Positions 1 to 6,685 of a DNA stretch of 17,100 nucleotides are shown here, piece after piece. Position 1 is the stretch's first letter. The number at the start of each line of letters is the position of its first letter. Both the position numbers and the translations under genes were made by a program. Source of the stretch: Candidatus Parepulonipiscium sp. PG-Nun2H_MBin03 (GTDB lineage: Bacteria; Bacillota; Clostridia; Lachnospirales; Cellulosilyticaceae); assembly GCA_001995005.1 (NCBI GenBank), contig MDJN01000201.1, positions 1 through 17,100 on the forward strand, in the 5' to 3' direction. A model generated the notes under the pieces. The model worked only from the letters and a program-made list of their open reading frames with translations, made no database searches and was not told the DNA's origin.

Positions 1-1635
1 TGTGAAAGAGTGTTTGCACCTTGGAAAGACATGGAGAAACTACTTATACAAAATAACATAGAGTTATTTAGTTTAGAGTCACAAACTCCGCTTAGTAAAT
101 TTGATTTTGTAGGATTTACACTGCAGTATGAAATGAGTTATACAAATATATTAAATATGTTATGCCTTGCAAATATTCCGATATTTGCAAAAGACAGAAC
201 CAAGGAGCACCCATTTATAATAGCTGGAGGGCCATGTGCATATAATCCGGAACCGCTTTCACCATTTATAGATTTCTTCTATATTGGTGAGGGGGAAGCA
301 TTATATGATGAGATATTTGAGTTATATAAACAATATAAAAATAAGTCAAGAGATGAATTTTTATTAGCATTATTACAGTTTGATGGGATATATGTACCTA
401 AGTTTTATGATGTAGAGTATAACGAAGATAATACTATAAAGCAAAGAATAAGCTTAAATCAGGAAGCTAAAGAGATAATAAATAAAGTCATAGTAAAAGA
501 TATGGATGATGTATATTATCCAAAAAAGCAGGTAGTCCCTTGGATACAATCTGTTTTTGACAGGGTAACTCTTGAGATGTTTAGAGGATGTCTTAGAGGA
601 TGCAGGTTTTGTCAAGCTGGTATGATTTATAGACCGGTACGTGAAAAATCAGCTGATAGACTACTGGAGTATGCTAAAACTTTATTAGAGAATACAGGGT
701 ACGAAGAAATTTCCCTAGCTTCTTTAAGCACAAGTGATTACGGAGATTTAGAAAATTTCACCAATCACCTTATTGAGATGTGCAATTCTCAAATGGTAAA
801 TATTTCATTACCATCGTTAAGAGTAGACAAATTTTCGATTGAGCTTACAAAAAAATTGCAAGAAGTAAGAAAAAGTAGTTTAACATTTGCACCAGAAGCG
901 GGTACGCAAAGGCTTAGAAACGTTATTAATAAAAATATAACTGAACCAGAAATATTAGATGGGTGCAAAATGGCATTTGAAGGTGGATTTAATAGAGTAA
1001 AACTATACTTTATGTTAGGATTACCGACTGAAAATATTGAAGATGTCTATGGTATAGCAAACCTATCTCAAAACATTGTTAGAACATTTTTTGAGATAGA
1101 AAAAAGCCACAGGCCAAGTGGTGGTTTACAATTAGTAGTAAGCACGTCTTGTTTTGTGCCTAAAGCGTTTACGCCGTTTCAATGGGAGGCACAAAATTCA
1201 GTTGAGGAATTTATAAGTAAGCATATGACGTTAAAAAATGCTATAAAGACAAAACAAATAAAATACAATCATCATGACGCATTTACAAGTATTATTGAGG
1301 CAGTTATAGCAAGAGGAGACAGAAGAGTCGCTAACTTAATATATGAGGCACATAAATTAGGAGCAACTTTTGACGGTTGGGGTGAACATTTTAATTATGA
1401 GACATGGCAACAAGCTGCAGAAAAGAGTGGCATAGATTTTGCCTTCTATGCGAATAGAAAAAGATCATACGAAGAAGTGTTGCCGTGGGACTTTATTAAT
1501 ATAGGTGTAACAAAAGACTTCTTAATAAGTGAAAGCAATAAGGCTACTAAAGAAGCTACCACCCCACAATGCAAAGAAAAATGTTCGGCATGCGGCGTAA
1601 ATCAATTTAATAAGGGGGTGTGCCATGCGAGTTAG
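1..1635 (+). CDS. B12-binding-type radical SAM protein (TIGR03960-like), 5' end outside window
   Basis: The reading frame is open from base 1 (Cys-Glu-Arg-Val-Phe) and the family normally has more N-terminal sequence, so the true start lies upstream of the window; the GTG at base 10 is not the start. About 544 residues are visible. The N-terminal part matches the cobalamin-binding-like half of the family (GGPCAYNPEPLSPF, then FYIGEGE). The radical SAM cluster motif C-x3-C-x2-C is at visible residues 197, 201 and 204 (RGCLRGCRFC), with a glycine-rich SAM-binding core after it. A second cysteine group (C-x3-C-x2-C and one more Cys) closes the C-terminus. The substrate is unknown. The gene overlaps the DUF2344 gene by 11 bases, and in many Firmicutes the two are neighbours or fused upstream of rplU, which suggests a joint role. 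Family assignment is from recall of the conserved motifs. Confidence 0.88.
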   Translation, partial: CERVFAPWKDMEKLLIQNNIELFSLESQTPLSKFDFVGFTLQYEMSYTNILNMLCLANIPIFAKDRTKEHPFIIAGGPCAYNPEPLSPFIDFFYIGEGEALYDEIFELYKQYKNKSRDEFLLALLQFDGIYVPKFYDVEYNEDNTIKQRISLNQEAKEIINKVIVKDMDDVYYPKKQVVPWIQSVFDRVTLEMFRGCLRGCRFCQAGMIYRPVREKSADRLLEYAKTLLENTGYEEISLASLSTSDYGDLENFTNHLIEMCNSQMVNISLPSLRVDKFSIELTKKLQEVRKSSLTFAPEAGTQRLRNVINKNITEPEILDGCKMAFEGGFNRVKLYFMLGLPTENIEDVYGIANLSQNIVRTFFEIEKSHRPSGGLQLVVSTSCFVPKAFTPFQWEAQNSVEEFISKHMTLKNAIKTKQIKYNHHDAFTSIIEAVIARGDRRVANLIYEAHKLGATFDGWGEHFNYETWQQAAEKSGIDFAFYANRKRSYEEVLPWDFINIGVTKDFLISESNKATKEATTPQCKEKCSACGVNQFNKGVCHAS

Positions 1636-2275
1636 GGGACAATTTACAAAAGAAGGAAATGTGAAATTTGTAGGACATTTAGATACAATGAGATTATTTC
1701 AGCGTGCAATAAAGATTGCTAATATTCCCGTTGCGTATTCAGAAGGTTTTAATCCGCATTCAAAGGTATATTTTGCATTGCCTTTGTCAGTGGGCGTTTC
1801 AAGTGTTGGAGAGTATATTGAAATAAAAACTACAGCCGATATTGATTTAGAAGAGGCTAGACACGCATTGAATAAAGTTTTACCAATAGGAATAAAACTA
1901 ACTAGCTTATTTGAAGTTATAGAAGGTACGCCAACTCTTATGAGTCAGGTAAATGCAGCGGCATATGTAATTATTATTGAAGATGAAGATATAGATAAAG
2001 TTAACAATATATTAAATCAACCGAAAATAATGACGACTAAAATGAACAAAAAGAAAAAGCAAGTAGAGTTGGATATTAAACCGCTAATTTTGGATTATAG
2101 CTTAAGTAAGAATGAAGACGCAGTTGTAATGCAAGTGAAACTTTTGGCAGGTAGTACAAAAAATCTAAGTCCAGATTTGCTAGTAAATACGATAGGTAAA
2201 GATTTAGACTATCATGTGAAAAGGCTTGATTTATATACCTTAGAAGATGATGAAATGGTGTCGTTAAATGCGTAA
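1625..2275 (+). CDS. Radical SAM-linked DUF2344 protein (TIGR03936-like)
   Basis: This 216-residue protein opens with MRVRGQFTKEGNVKFVGHLD and continues with an AYSEGFNPHSKVYFALPLSVGVSS stretch, both hallmarks of the DUF2344 family. The biochemical role is unknown. In other bacteria it is encoded beside, or fused to, the C-terminus of the radical SAM protein found here just upstream. The start at 1625 is supported by an AGGGGGTG ribosome binding site about 5 bases upstream, inside the end of the previous gene, so the two are probably translationally coupled. Length is normal for the stand-alone form. A ribonuclease E/G gene often follows in Clostridia; here the next gene is rplU after a new promoter. 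Confidence 0.88.
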   Translation: MRVRGQFTKEGNVKFVGHLDTMRLFQRAIKIANIPVAYSEGFNPHSKVYFALPLSVGVSSVGEYIEIKTTADIDLEEARHALNKVLPIGIKLTSLFEVIEGTPTLMSQVNAAAYVIIIEDEDIDKVNNILNQPKIMTTKMNKKKKQVELDIKPLILDYSLSKNEDAVVMQVKLLAGSTKNLSPDLLVNTIGKDLDYHVKRLDLYTLEDDEMVSLNA

Positions 2276-2281
2276 GGTGGG

Positions 2282-2310
2282 TTGACAAGCATTTTTTAGC
2301 ATGTTATATT
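2282..2310 (+). promoter_or_regulatory. Strong promoter for rplU-prp-rpmA
   Basis: A perfect -35 box TTGACA (2282-2287) is followed by a 17-base spacer and TATATT (2305-2310), preceded by TG at 2302-2303 (extended -10). It starts 6 bases after the stop of the DUF2344 gene, so the ribosomal protein genes have their own strong start. Transcription would begin near 2317, giving a leader of about 80 bases. Confidence 0.85.
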
Positions 2311-2315
2311 AGGGA

Positions 2316-2397
2316 AGAGTTTGAGTTCCGCACGAATAGGTTATAAACTTTGTGAGTACCAAATTCGGCGAGTTTATTTATGAGGAGGTGTACGTAA
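2316..2397 (+). promoter_or_regulatory. Ribosomal protein L21 leader RNA
   Basis: The 5' untranslated region of rplU contains GTGAGTACCAAATTCGGCGA (2352-2371), which resembles the conserved core of the L21 leader known in Firmicutes. This core sits in the loop of a perfect 7-bp helix, ATAAACT (2343-2349) with AGTTTAT (2371-2377). The ribosome binding site AGGAGGTG (2383-2390) follows directly, so the structure is placed to control translation initiation of rplU. In the known family the leader is thought to mediate autoregulation by L21. The assignment is from recalled sequence and position; a covariance-model search would settle it. Confidence 0.72.
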
Positions 2398-2709
2398 ATG
2401 TACGCAATTATTCAAACTGGTGGTAAGCAATATAAAGTTGAAGAAGGCTCTATCATCAAAGTAGAAAAATTAGACGTGGTGGCAGGAGATGCTATTAGCT
2501 TTGATAATGTACTGGCTGTATCAAAAGATGATACATTAACTTTTGGTAACCCAGTTATAAACGGGGCAGTTGTAAAAGCAGAAGTGTTGGAACAAGGTAA
2601 AGAGAAAAAGATTATCGTGTTTAAATACAAACCTAAAAAATCTTATAAGAGAAAAAAAGGGCATCGTCAACCATTTACTAGAATTAAGATTACATCTATT
2701 ACTGCATGA
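2398..2709 (+). CDS. rplU: 50S ribosomal protein bL21
   Basis: This 103-residue protein begins MYAIIQTGGKQYKVEEG, the invariant start of bL21, and ends with the conserved FTRIKITSI segment after a lysine-rich loop (YKPKKSYKRKKGHRQP). bL21 binds 23S rRNA in the large subunit. The start is fixed by AGGAGGTG 7 bases upstream. It has its own promoter and leader, and its stop codon overlaps the start of prp (ATGA), so prp is likely translated by coupling. Length is normal and nothing is unusual. Confidence 0.97.
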   Translation: MYAIIQTGGKQYKVEEGSIIKVEKLDVVAGDAISFDNVLAVSKDDTLTFGNPVINGAVVKAEVLEQGKEKKIIVFKYKPKKSYKRKKGHRQPFTRIKITSITA

Positions 2710-3056
2710 TATGTGTAAGACTATACTTTAAGAATTATAATTTGTATAGATTTAGAGTAGAAGGACATGCTAATTATAGTAGGCATGGAAGTGATATAGT
2801 ATGTGCAGGAGTTAGTACTTTGGTATTAACAACGATAAATTCAATTGATGCATTCTTAGATGAAACAATATCTATAAATGAACAAGACGAGAAAAAGGGC
2901 ATTATAGATTGCACATTTTTAGAAAGAGAAAATGGAGTGTATAATGCTCAGACTACTATTCTTTTAAAAAGTATGGTATTAGGGCTTGAGTCAATTGAGC
3001 AAAAGTATGGAGAATATATTAGTATTAAAAAGTTAAAACCTAAGGATTTTAGATAA
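2706..3056 (+). CDS. prp: Ribosomal-processing cysteine protease Prp
   Basis: This 116-residue protein (YsxB family) carries the two catalytic signatures of Prp: a Gly-His-Ala with His21 (VEGHAN), and DIVCAGVS with Cys33. These match the His/Cys pair of the characterised staphylococcal enzyme, known from the literature to remove the N-terminal extension of bL27 before assembly. The gene lies between rplU and rpmA, the conserved place, and the L27 encoded next has the matching cleavage site. No clear ribosome binding site precedes the ATG, which overlaps the rplU stop by 4 bases, so translational coupling is the likely mode of initiation. Confidence 0.95.
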   Translation: MICVRLYFKNYNLYRFRVEGHANYSRHGSDIVCAGVSTLVLTTINSIDAFLDETISINEQDEKKGIIDCTFLERENGVYNAQTTILLKSMVLGLESIEQKYGEYISIKKLKPKDFR

Positions 3057-3074
3057 TCCTATTTTATAGTCAGG

Positions 3075-3081
3075 AAGGAGG
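3075..3081 (+). promoter_or_regulatory. Distant Shine-Dalgarno sequence for rpmA
   Basis: AAGGAGG is a near-perfect ribosome binding site, but no start codon lies at normal distance from it. The first ATG that opens a real gene is at 3143, 61 bases on. No other ribosome binding site lies just before that ATG. Nearly all the intervening DNA can form one hairpin (3083-3134). If it folds, 9 unpaired bases remain between this site and the ATG. Its use for rpmA is inference. Confidence 0.7.
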
Positions 3082-3082
3082 A

Positions 3083-3134
3083 CGTTACAAGAATAAAACA
3101 GCCCTTGATATATAAAGAACTGTTTTATGTAACG
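3083..3134 (+). promoter_or_regulatory. Long hairpin between ribosome binding site and rpmA start
   Basis: CGTTACA (3083-3089) pairs with TGTAACG (3128-3134), and TAAAACAG (3094-3101) pairs with CTGTTTTA (3120-3127): 15 Watson-Crick pairs with one 4-base bulge (AGAA) and an 18-base loop that could add CTT/AAG. No U-run follows, so it is not an intrinsic terminator. It begins 1 base after the rpmA ribosome binding site and ends 8 bases before the ATG, so folding would bring the two to optimal spacing. Comparable hairpin-bridged initiation is known for phage T4 gene 25. It could alternatively be a regulatory fold bound by a protein, or an inserted palindrome. Confidence 0.75.
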
Positions 3135-3142
3135 ATAAAACC

Positions 3143-3421
3143 ATGATACGTTTCGAGTTACAATTTTTTGCAAGTAAAAAAGGAGTAGGTTCATCAAAAA
3201 ATGGACGTGATTCTGAGTCTAAACGTTTAGGTGCTAAAAGAGCAGACGGACAATATGTAAAAGCAGGAAATATTCTTTACCGTCAGAGGGGGACTAAAAT
3301 TCACCCAGGAAACAATGTAGGACGTGGCGGAGATGATACGTTATTTGCATTAGTAGATGGTCAAGTAAGATATGAGCGTAAAGGAAGAAGCAAAAAGCAA
3401 GTTTCAGTATATGCAGTCTAA
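3143..3421 (+). CDS. rpmA: 50S ribosomal protein bL27 with Prp-cleaved N-terminal extension
   Basis: This 92-residue protein has the conserved L27 sequence (ASKKGVGSSKNGRDSESKRLG, then GNILYRQRGTKIHPG). It starts with the nine-residue extension MIRFELQFF found in Firmicutes and some other phyla; in the family Prp cuts after the second Phe, here between Phe9 and Ala10. Mature L27 reaches towards the peptidyl transferase centre with this N-terminus. The start is secure: upstream in frame a TAA appears at 3113 with no other start codon in between. Initiation is odd, because the ribosome binding site is 61 bases upstream behind a hairpin. A terminator follows 7 bases after the stop. Confidence 0.96.
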   Translation: MIRFELQFFASKKGVGSSKNGRDSESKRLGAKRADGQYVKAGNILYRQRGTKIHPGNNVGRGGDDTLFALVDGQVRYERKGRSKKQVSVYAV

Positions 3422-3427
3422 CATGTA

Positions 3428-3461
3428 AAAAGGTTTCAACTTTAAGTTGGAGCCTTTTTTT
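3428..3461 (+). terminator. Intrinsic terminator after rpmA
   Basis: AAAGGTTTCAACT (from 3429) pairs with AGTTGGAGCCTTT (to 3457), with two G-U pairs and a tight loop, followed by a run of seven T to 3461. It ends the ribosomal protein transcript. obgE begins only 25 bases further on, with no room for a full promoter in between, so partial read-through probably supplies obgE. Confidence 0.88.
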
Positions 3462-3486
3462 ATTTCTATTAGAAAGGGGAGTTAAA

Positions 3487-4761
3487 ATGTTTGTAGATAA
3501 GGTAAAGATATTTGTAAAATCAGGCCGAGGCGGCGATGGACATGTTTCGTTTAGAAGAGAAAAATATGTGCCAAACGGCGGGCCGGACGGAGGAGACGGT
3601 GGCAGAGGAGGACATGTTATTTTTGAAGTGGATTCTGGATGCAACACGTTGATGAATTTTAGGCATAAAAGGCACTATAAAGCAGAAGATGGTGAGGCAG
3701 GTTCTAAAAAAAGATGCCATGGAAAAGATGGTGCTGATAAAATAGTTAGAGTGCCTAAAGGAACCATTATACGAGAAGCAAATACAAATAAAGTTATAGC
3801 AGATTTGTATAAAGATGGACAAGTTGAAGTGATTTTTAAAGGTGGCAAGGGTGGCAAAGGAAATCAACATTTTGCAACACCAACAAGACAAGCTCCAAAG
3901 TATGCAGAAAAAGGACGAGATGCAAAAGAATATTGGATTACGTTAGAGCTGAAAATGATAGCTGATGTAGGGTTAGTTGGGTTTCCAAATGTAGGTAAAT
4001 CAACACTTTTATCCATGATAAGCAATGCACAACCTAAGATTGCTAACTATCATTTTACAACGCTTGCACCAAATTTGGGTGTTGCTACAAATAAATATGG
4101 CAAACAATTTGTTGTTGCAGATATACCAGGACTTATAGAAGGGGCATCTGAAGGAGTGGGCTTAGGGTTTGATTTTCTACGTCATATAGAAAGAACAAAG
4201 GTTATAGTACATGTAGTAGATGCATCAGGCCAAGAAGGGCGTAATCCAATCGAAGATATTTTGGCTATTATGGCAGAAATAGATGCGTATAACCCAGAGA
4301 TATTAAAAACTAAACCTCAAATAATTGCTGCAAATAAAATGGACATGGAAGAGGCTGGCGAAAATATAAAAGAGTTAGCAGAATATTTTGAAAAAAGAGA
4401 TATACAAGTGGTACCAATTTCGGCAGCAACAAATTATAATTTGCAAACTTTATTAACTGATGTAGGAAATTTATTAGAGACAGTAAATAAAGAAGATATT
4501 ATCTTTGAGCCTGAATTTTTTGAAGAAGAAATTAAAAGAGATAAATTTAGTACGGAAAAAATTGAGGACGGATACTATGTAGTAGAAGGTATTGGTGTAG
4601 AAAAAATGATTGGATACACGTCATTAGACTCAGAAAAAGGGCTTGCATTTATGCAAAAATATCTAAAAGAAAAGGGCATAATTGAGAGCTTAGAAAATTT
4701 AGGTATACAAGAAGGTGATACTGTACGAATTTATAACGTAGAATTTGAATATTATAAATAG
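3487..4761 (+). CDS. obgE: Obg family GTPase, ribosome assembly factor
   Basis: A 424-residue protein with the full three-part Obg structure. The glycine-rich Obg fold occupies about residues 1-158 (SGRGGDGHVSFRREKYVPNG is diagnostic). The G domain has the P-loop GFPNVGKS at 165-172, DIPGLIEGA near 212 and NKMD at 283-286, with an SAA motif near 306. The C-terminal OCT domain runs from about 345 to 424 (GYYVVEGIGVEKM). Obg acts in late 50S assembly and in stress and sporulation control. The ribosome binding site AAAGGGGAG precedes the ATG by about 5 bases. It heads a tightly spaced run with yhbY, nadD-yqeK and rsfS, and is separated from rpmA by a terminator. Confidence 0.97.
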   Translation: MFVDKVKIFVKSGRGGDGHVSFRREKYVPNGGPDGGDGGRGGHVIFEVDSGCNTLMNFRHKRHYKAEDGEAGSKKRCHGKDGADKIVRVPKGTIIREANTNKVIADLYKDGQVEVIFKGGKGGKGNQHFATPTRQAPKYAEKGRDAKEYWITLELKMIADVGLVGFPNVGKSTLLSMISNAQPKIANYHFTTLAPNLGVATNKYGKQFVVADIPGLIEGASEGVGLGFDFLRHIERTKVIVHVVDASGQEGRNPIEDILAIMAEIDAYNPEILKTKPQIIAANKMDMEEAGENIKELAEYFEKRDIQVVPISAATNYNLQTLLTDVGNLLETVNKEDIIFEPEFFEEEIKRDKFSTEKIEDGYYVVEGIGVEKMIGYTSLDSEKGLAFMQKYLKEKGIIESLENLGIQEGDTVRIYNVEFEYYK

Positions 4762-4774
4762 AAGGGATAAAAAT

Positions 4775-5065
4775 ATGAATAGTAAACAACGAGCATTTCT
4801 TAAATCACAGGCACAAAACCTTGACAGCACTTTACATGTAGGTAAAAATGGTGTTACTCCAGAGCTGGTTAACAGCATAACTCAAGCATTGGACGCTAGA
4901 GAACTGTTAAAAATAAGTGTATTAAATAACTGTGAGATTGATATTGAAGAAGTATGTACTATGATAAGCGAGAGAACAAAGTCTGTTCCAGTACAGATTA
5001 TTGGAAAAAAAATTATTTTATATAAACAGCCTAAAAAAAATGCTAAAATTATACTACCAAAATAA
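4775..5065 (+). CDS. yhbY: YhbY family (CRM domain) RNA-binding protein
   Basis: This 96-residue protein is a single CRM domain: QRAFLKSQAQNLDSTLHVGKNGVTPELV contains the family's GxxG RNA-binding loop (GKNG), and the C-terminus has the PVQIIGKKIILYK strand. YhbY proteins associate with pre-50S particles. The ATG at 4775 was chosen over an upstream in-frame TTG (4745), because GAAGGG lies 8 bases before it and the family starts close to this residue (M-x-L/S-KQR). It begins 13 bases after obgE, so the two are co-transcribed and both serve ribosome biogenesis. Confidence 0.93.
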   Translation: MNSKQRAFLKSQAQNLDSTLHVGKNGVTPELVNSITQALDARELLKISVLNNCEIDIEEVCTMISERTKSVPVQIIGKKIILYKQPKKNAKIILPK

Positions 5066-5084
5066 ATCATAAATGGAGAAGCGT

Positions 5085-6260
5085 ATGAAAAACATAGCTA
5101 AAGTAGGAATAATGGGAGGAACTTTTGATCCTATTCATATAGGGCACTTAATTATAGCAAATGAAGTAATTGATACGTTTAAATTAGATAAAATTATATT
5201 TATACCAACAGGTGTTCCGGCGCATAAACAAGATATAAACCTTATAAATACAGTAGATAGATATACTATGACAGAACTAGCTATACTAGATAATCCTAAC
5301 TTTTTAATAGATGATATAGAAATTAAACGGGAAGGATTGAGCTACACTTATGATACTATTTTAACACTTAGAGAAAAATACGAAGATATTTATTTTATAG
5401 TAGGTTATGATAGTATTTTGAGTATTTTGACATGGTATAAGGGGCAAAAATTACTAAGGCTTTGCAAATTTATCGTAGTAAGCCGCCCAAACTTAAATAC
5501 AGATTCTATAAAAAAGCAGATTAAACATCTGAGAAAGAATTACAATGCAGATATTTTTAGCATAGAAAATGTGGGATTTGATATTTCATCTACTAATATA
5601 AGGAATAGAGTTTTTGCGAATAAAAGTATAAAGTATATGGTCCCTAAGAATGTTTGTGAGTATATATATAAAAATGAACTATACGCTAATAAACTAACTT
5701 TAGATAAGACAGAAATTGAAAAAACATATAGCTTAGTAAAATCCAAATTATCTGCTAAAAGATATGCTCATACAAGAGGTGTAGTTGATATGGGGCTAAG
5801 GCTTGCTAAAATGCATGCGGTGGATATGAATAAAGTATTTTTAGGTTGTATATTTCATGACTATGCAAAAGAAGTAACGGATTATAGTAAATATAATATA
5901 GAGTTTGATGAATTTGAGCAGAAAAATCCGCATTTATGGCATGGTAAAATTGCAGCTGAAATAATAAAGGATTTGTATAACATAACTGATGAGGAAATTT
6001 TAAATAGCATTAGATATCATACAACTGGTCGATGTGATATGTCAGATGTTGAGAAGGTGGTATATCTTGCAGATATGATAGAATATGGACGTGGTATGAG
6101 CGAAGAGTTAGACGAACTGCGTGAGATTTGTTATAGTGATTTAAACAAGGGTATGTATTATGGATTAAAATTAACAAAATATTTTGTAGAGGACTTGAAG
6201 AAAAGAGAAGTACACCCGAAATTAGATTCGATAATGGAACAGTATAAAAAATATATTTAG
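5085..6260 (+). CDS. nadD: Fused nicotinate-nucleotide adenylyltransferase / HD-domain YqeK phosphohydrolase
   Basis: A 391-residue two-domain protein. Residues 1 to about 200 are NadD, which makes deamido-NAD from nicotinate mononucleotide and ATP: GGTFDPIHIGH is at 11-21 and the SSTNIR nucleotide-binding motif at 168-173. Residues from about 205 are a YqeK-type HD domain with His229, His258-Asp259 (FHDYAKE), His286, His312 and Asp330 in place to bind metal. YqeK proteins are symmetrical Ap4A hydrolases. In Bacillus these are two adjacent genes; fused forms occur in Clostridia. ATG 5085 was preferred to ATG 5073 because GGAGAAG precedes it and the NadD domain starts there. It sits 19 bases after yhbY and 15 before rsfS. 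Confidence 0.95.
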   Translation: MKNIAKVGIMGGTFDPIHIGHLIIANEVIDTFKLDKIIFIPTGVPAHKQDINLINTVDRYTMTELAILDNPNFLIDDIEIKREGLSYTYDTILTLREKYEDIYFIVGYDSILSILTWYKGQKLLRLCKFIVVSRPNLNTDSIKKQIKHLRKNYNADIFSIENVGFDISSTNIRNRVFANKSIKYMVPKNVCEYIYKNELYANKLTLDKTEIEKTYSLVKSKLSAKRYAHTRGVVDMGLRLAKMHAVDMNKVFLGCIFHDYAKEVTDYSKYNIEFDEFEQKNPHLWHGKIAAEIIKDLYNITDEEILNSIRYHTTGRCDMSDVEKVVYLADMIEYGRGMSEELDELREICYSDLNKGMYYGLKLTKYFVEDLKKREVHPKLDSIMEQYKKYI

Positions 6261-6275
6261 ATAGGTGGTTCATAT

Positions 6276-6620
6276 ATGGAAAAAGACTCATATGTTTTAG
6301 CAACTGAAATAGCACGTATTTTAAATAGAAAAAAGCTTGAACAACTTCAGATTATAGATATTAGGGAACTAACAACTCTGACTGACTATTTTGTAATTGC
6401 AATTTGTTCTAACACTCGCCAGACTCAGGCAATAGCAGAAGAGCTTGAATATCTTTTAGAAGAACAAGATTGTATAGCACATCAAAAAGAAGGATATAAT
6501 ACAGCAACTTGGATTTTAATTGATTATTTAGGCGTTATAGTGCACATACTATATAAGGAAGATGCTGAATTTTATGGCATCAATAGGTTGTGGCAAGATG
6601 GTAAATTAATTAGCTTATAA
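6276..6620 (+). CDS. rsfS: Ribosome silencing factor RsfS
   Basis: This 114-residue protein matches RsfS (formerly YbeB/Iojap): a start like LATEIARILNRKKLEQLQIIDIREL, then TDYFVIAICSNTRQTQAIAEEL, then the diagnostic WILIDYLGVIVHIL and FYGINRLW. RsfS binds uL14 on the 50S subunit and blocks joining of the subunits when nutrients are low. AGGTGG lies 7 bases before the ATG. It is the last gene of the obgE-yhbY-nadD group, the conserved order in Firmicutes, and a strong terminator follows. The LytR-type gene that sometimes precedes rsfS is absent. Confidence 0.96.
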   Translation: MEKDSYVLATEIARILNRKKLEQLQIIDIRELTTLTDYFVIAICSNTRQTQAIAEELEYLLEEQDCIAHQKEGYNTATWILIDYLGVIVHILYKEDAEFYGINRLWQDGKLISL

Positions 6621-6637
6621 AAATACACGTAGTTTTG

Positions 6638-6664
6638 GCACTTCTAATGTAGAAGTGCTTTTTT
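6638..6664 (+). terminator. Intrinsic terminator after rsfS
   Basis: GCACTTCTA (6638-6646) and TAGAAGTGC (6650-6658) form a perfect 9-bp stem with a 3-base loop, followed by six T. It lies 18 bases after rsfS and ends 21 bases before sbcD. There is no convincing promoter after it, so sbcD expression probably depends on read-through or on a promoter overlapping the hairpin. Confidence 0.92.
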
Positions 6665-6685
6665 ATTTGTTAGAAAGGAAGGATT

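Noticed and set aside
10..12. GTG as a start for the first radical SAM gene
   Set aside because: The frame is open to base 1 and the residues before it (Cys-Glu-Arg) match the family, so this is an internal Val codon.
3294..3891. Long open frames on the minus strand across rpmA and obgE
   Set aside because: They are shadows of the strongly conserved plus-strand genes, with unlikely composition (Pro/Ser/Cys-rich) and no ribosome binding sites.
4745..4774. Upstream TTG start for yhbY
   Set aside because: It lies inside obgE without a ribosome binding site; ATG 4775 has GAAGGG 8 bases upstream and matches the family N-terminus.
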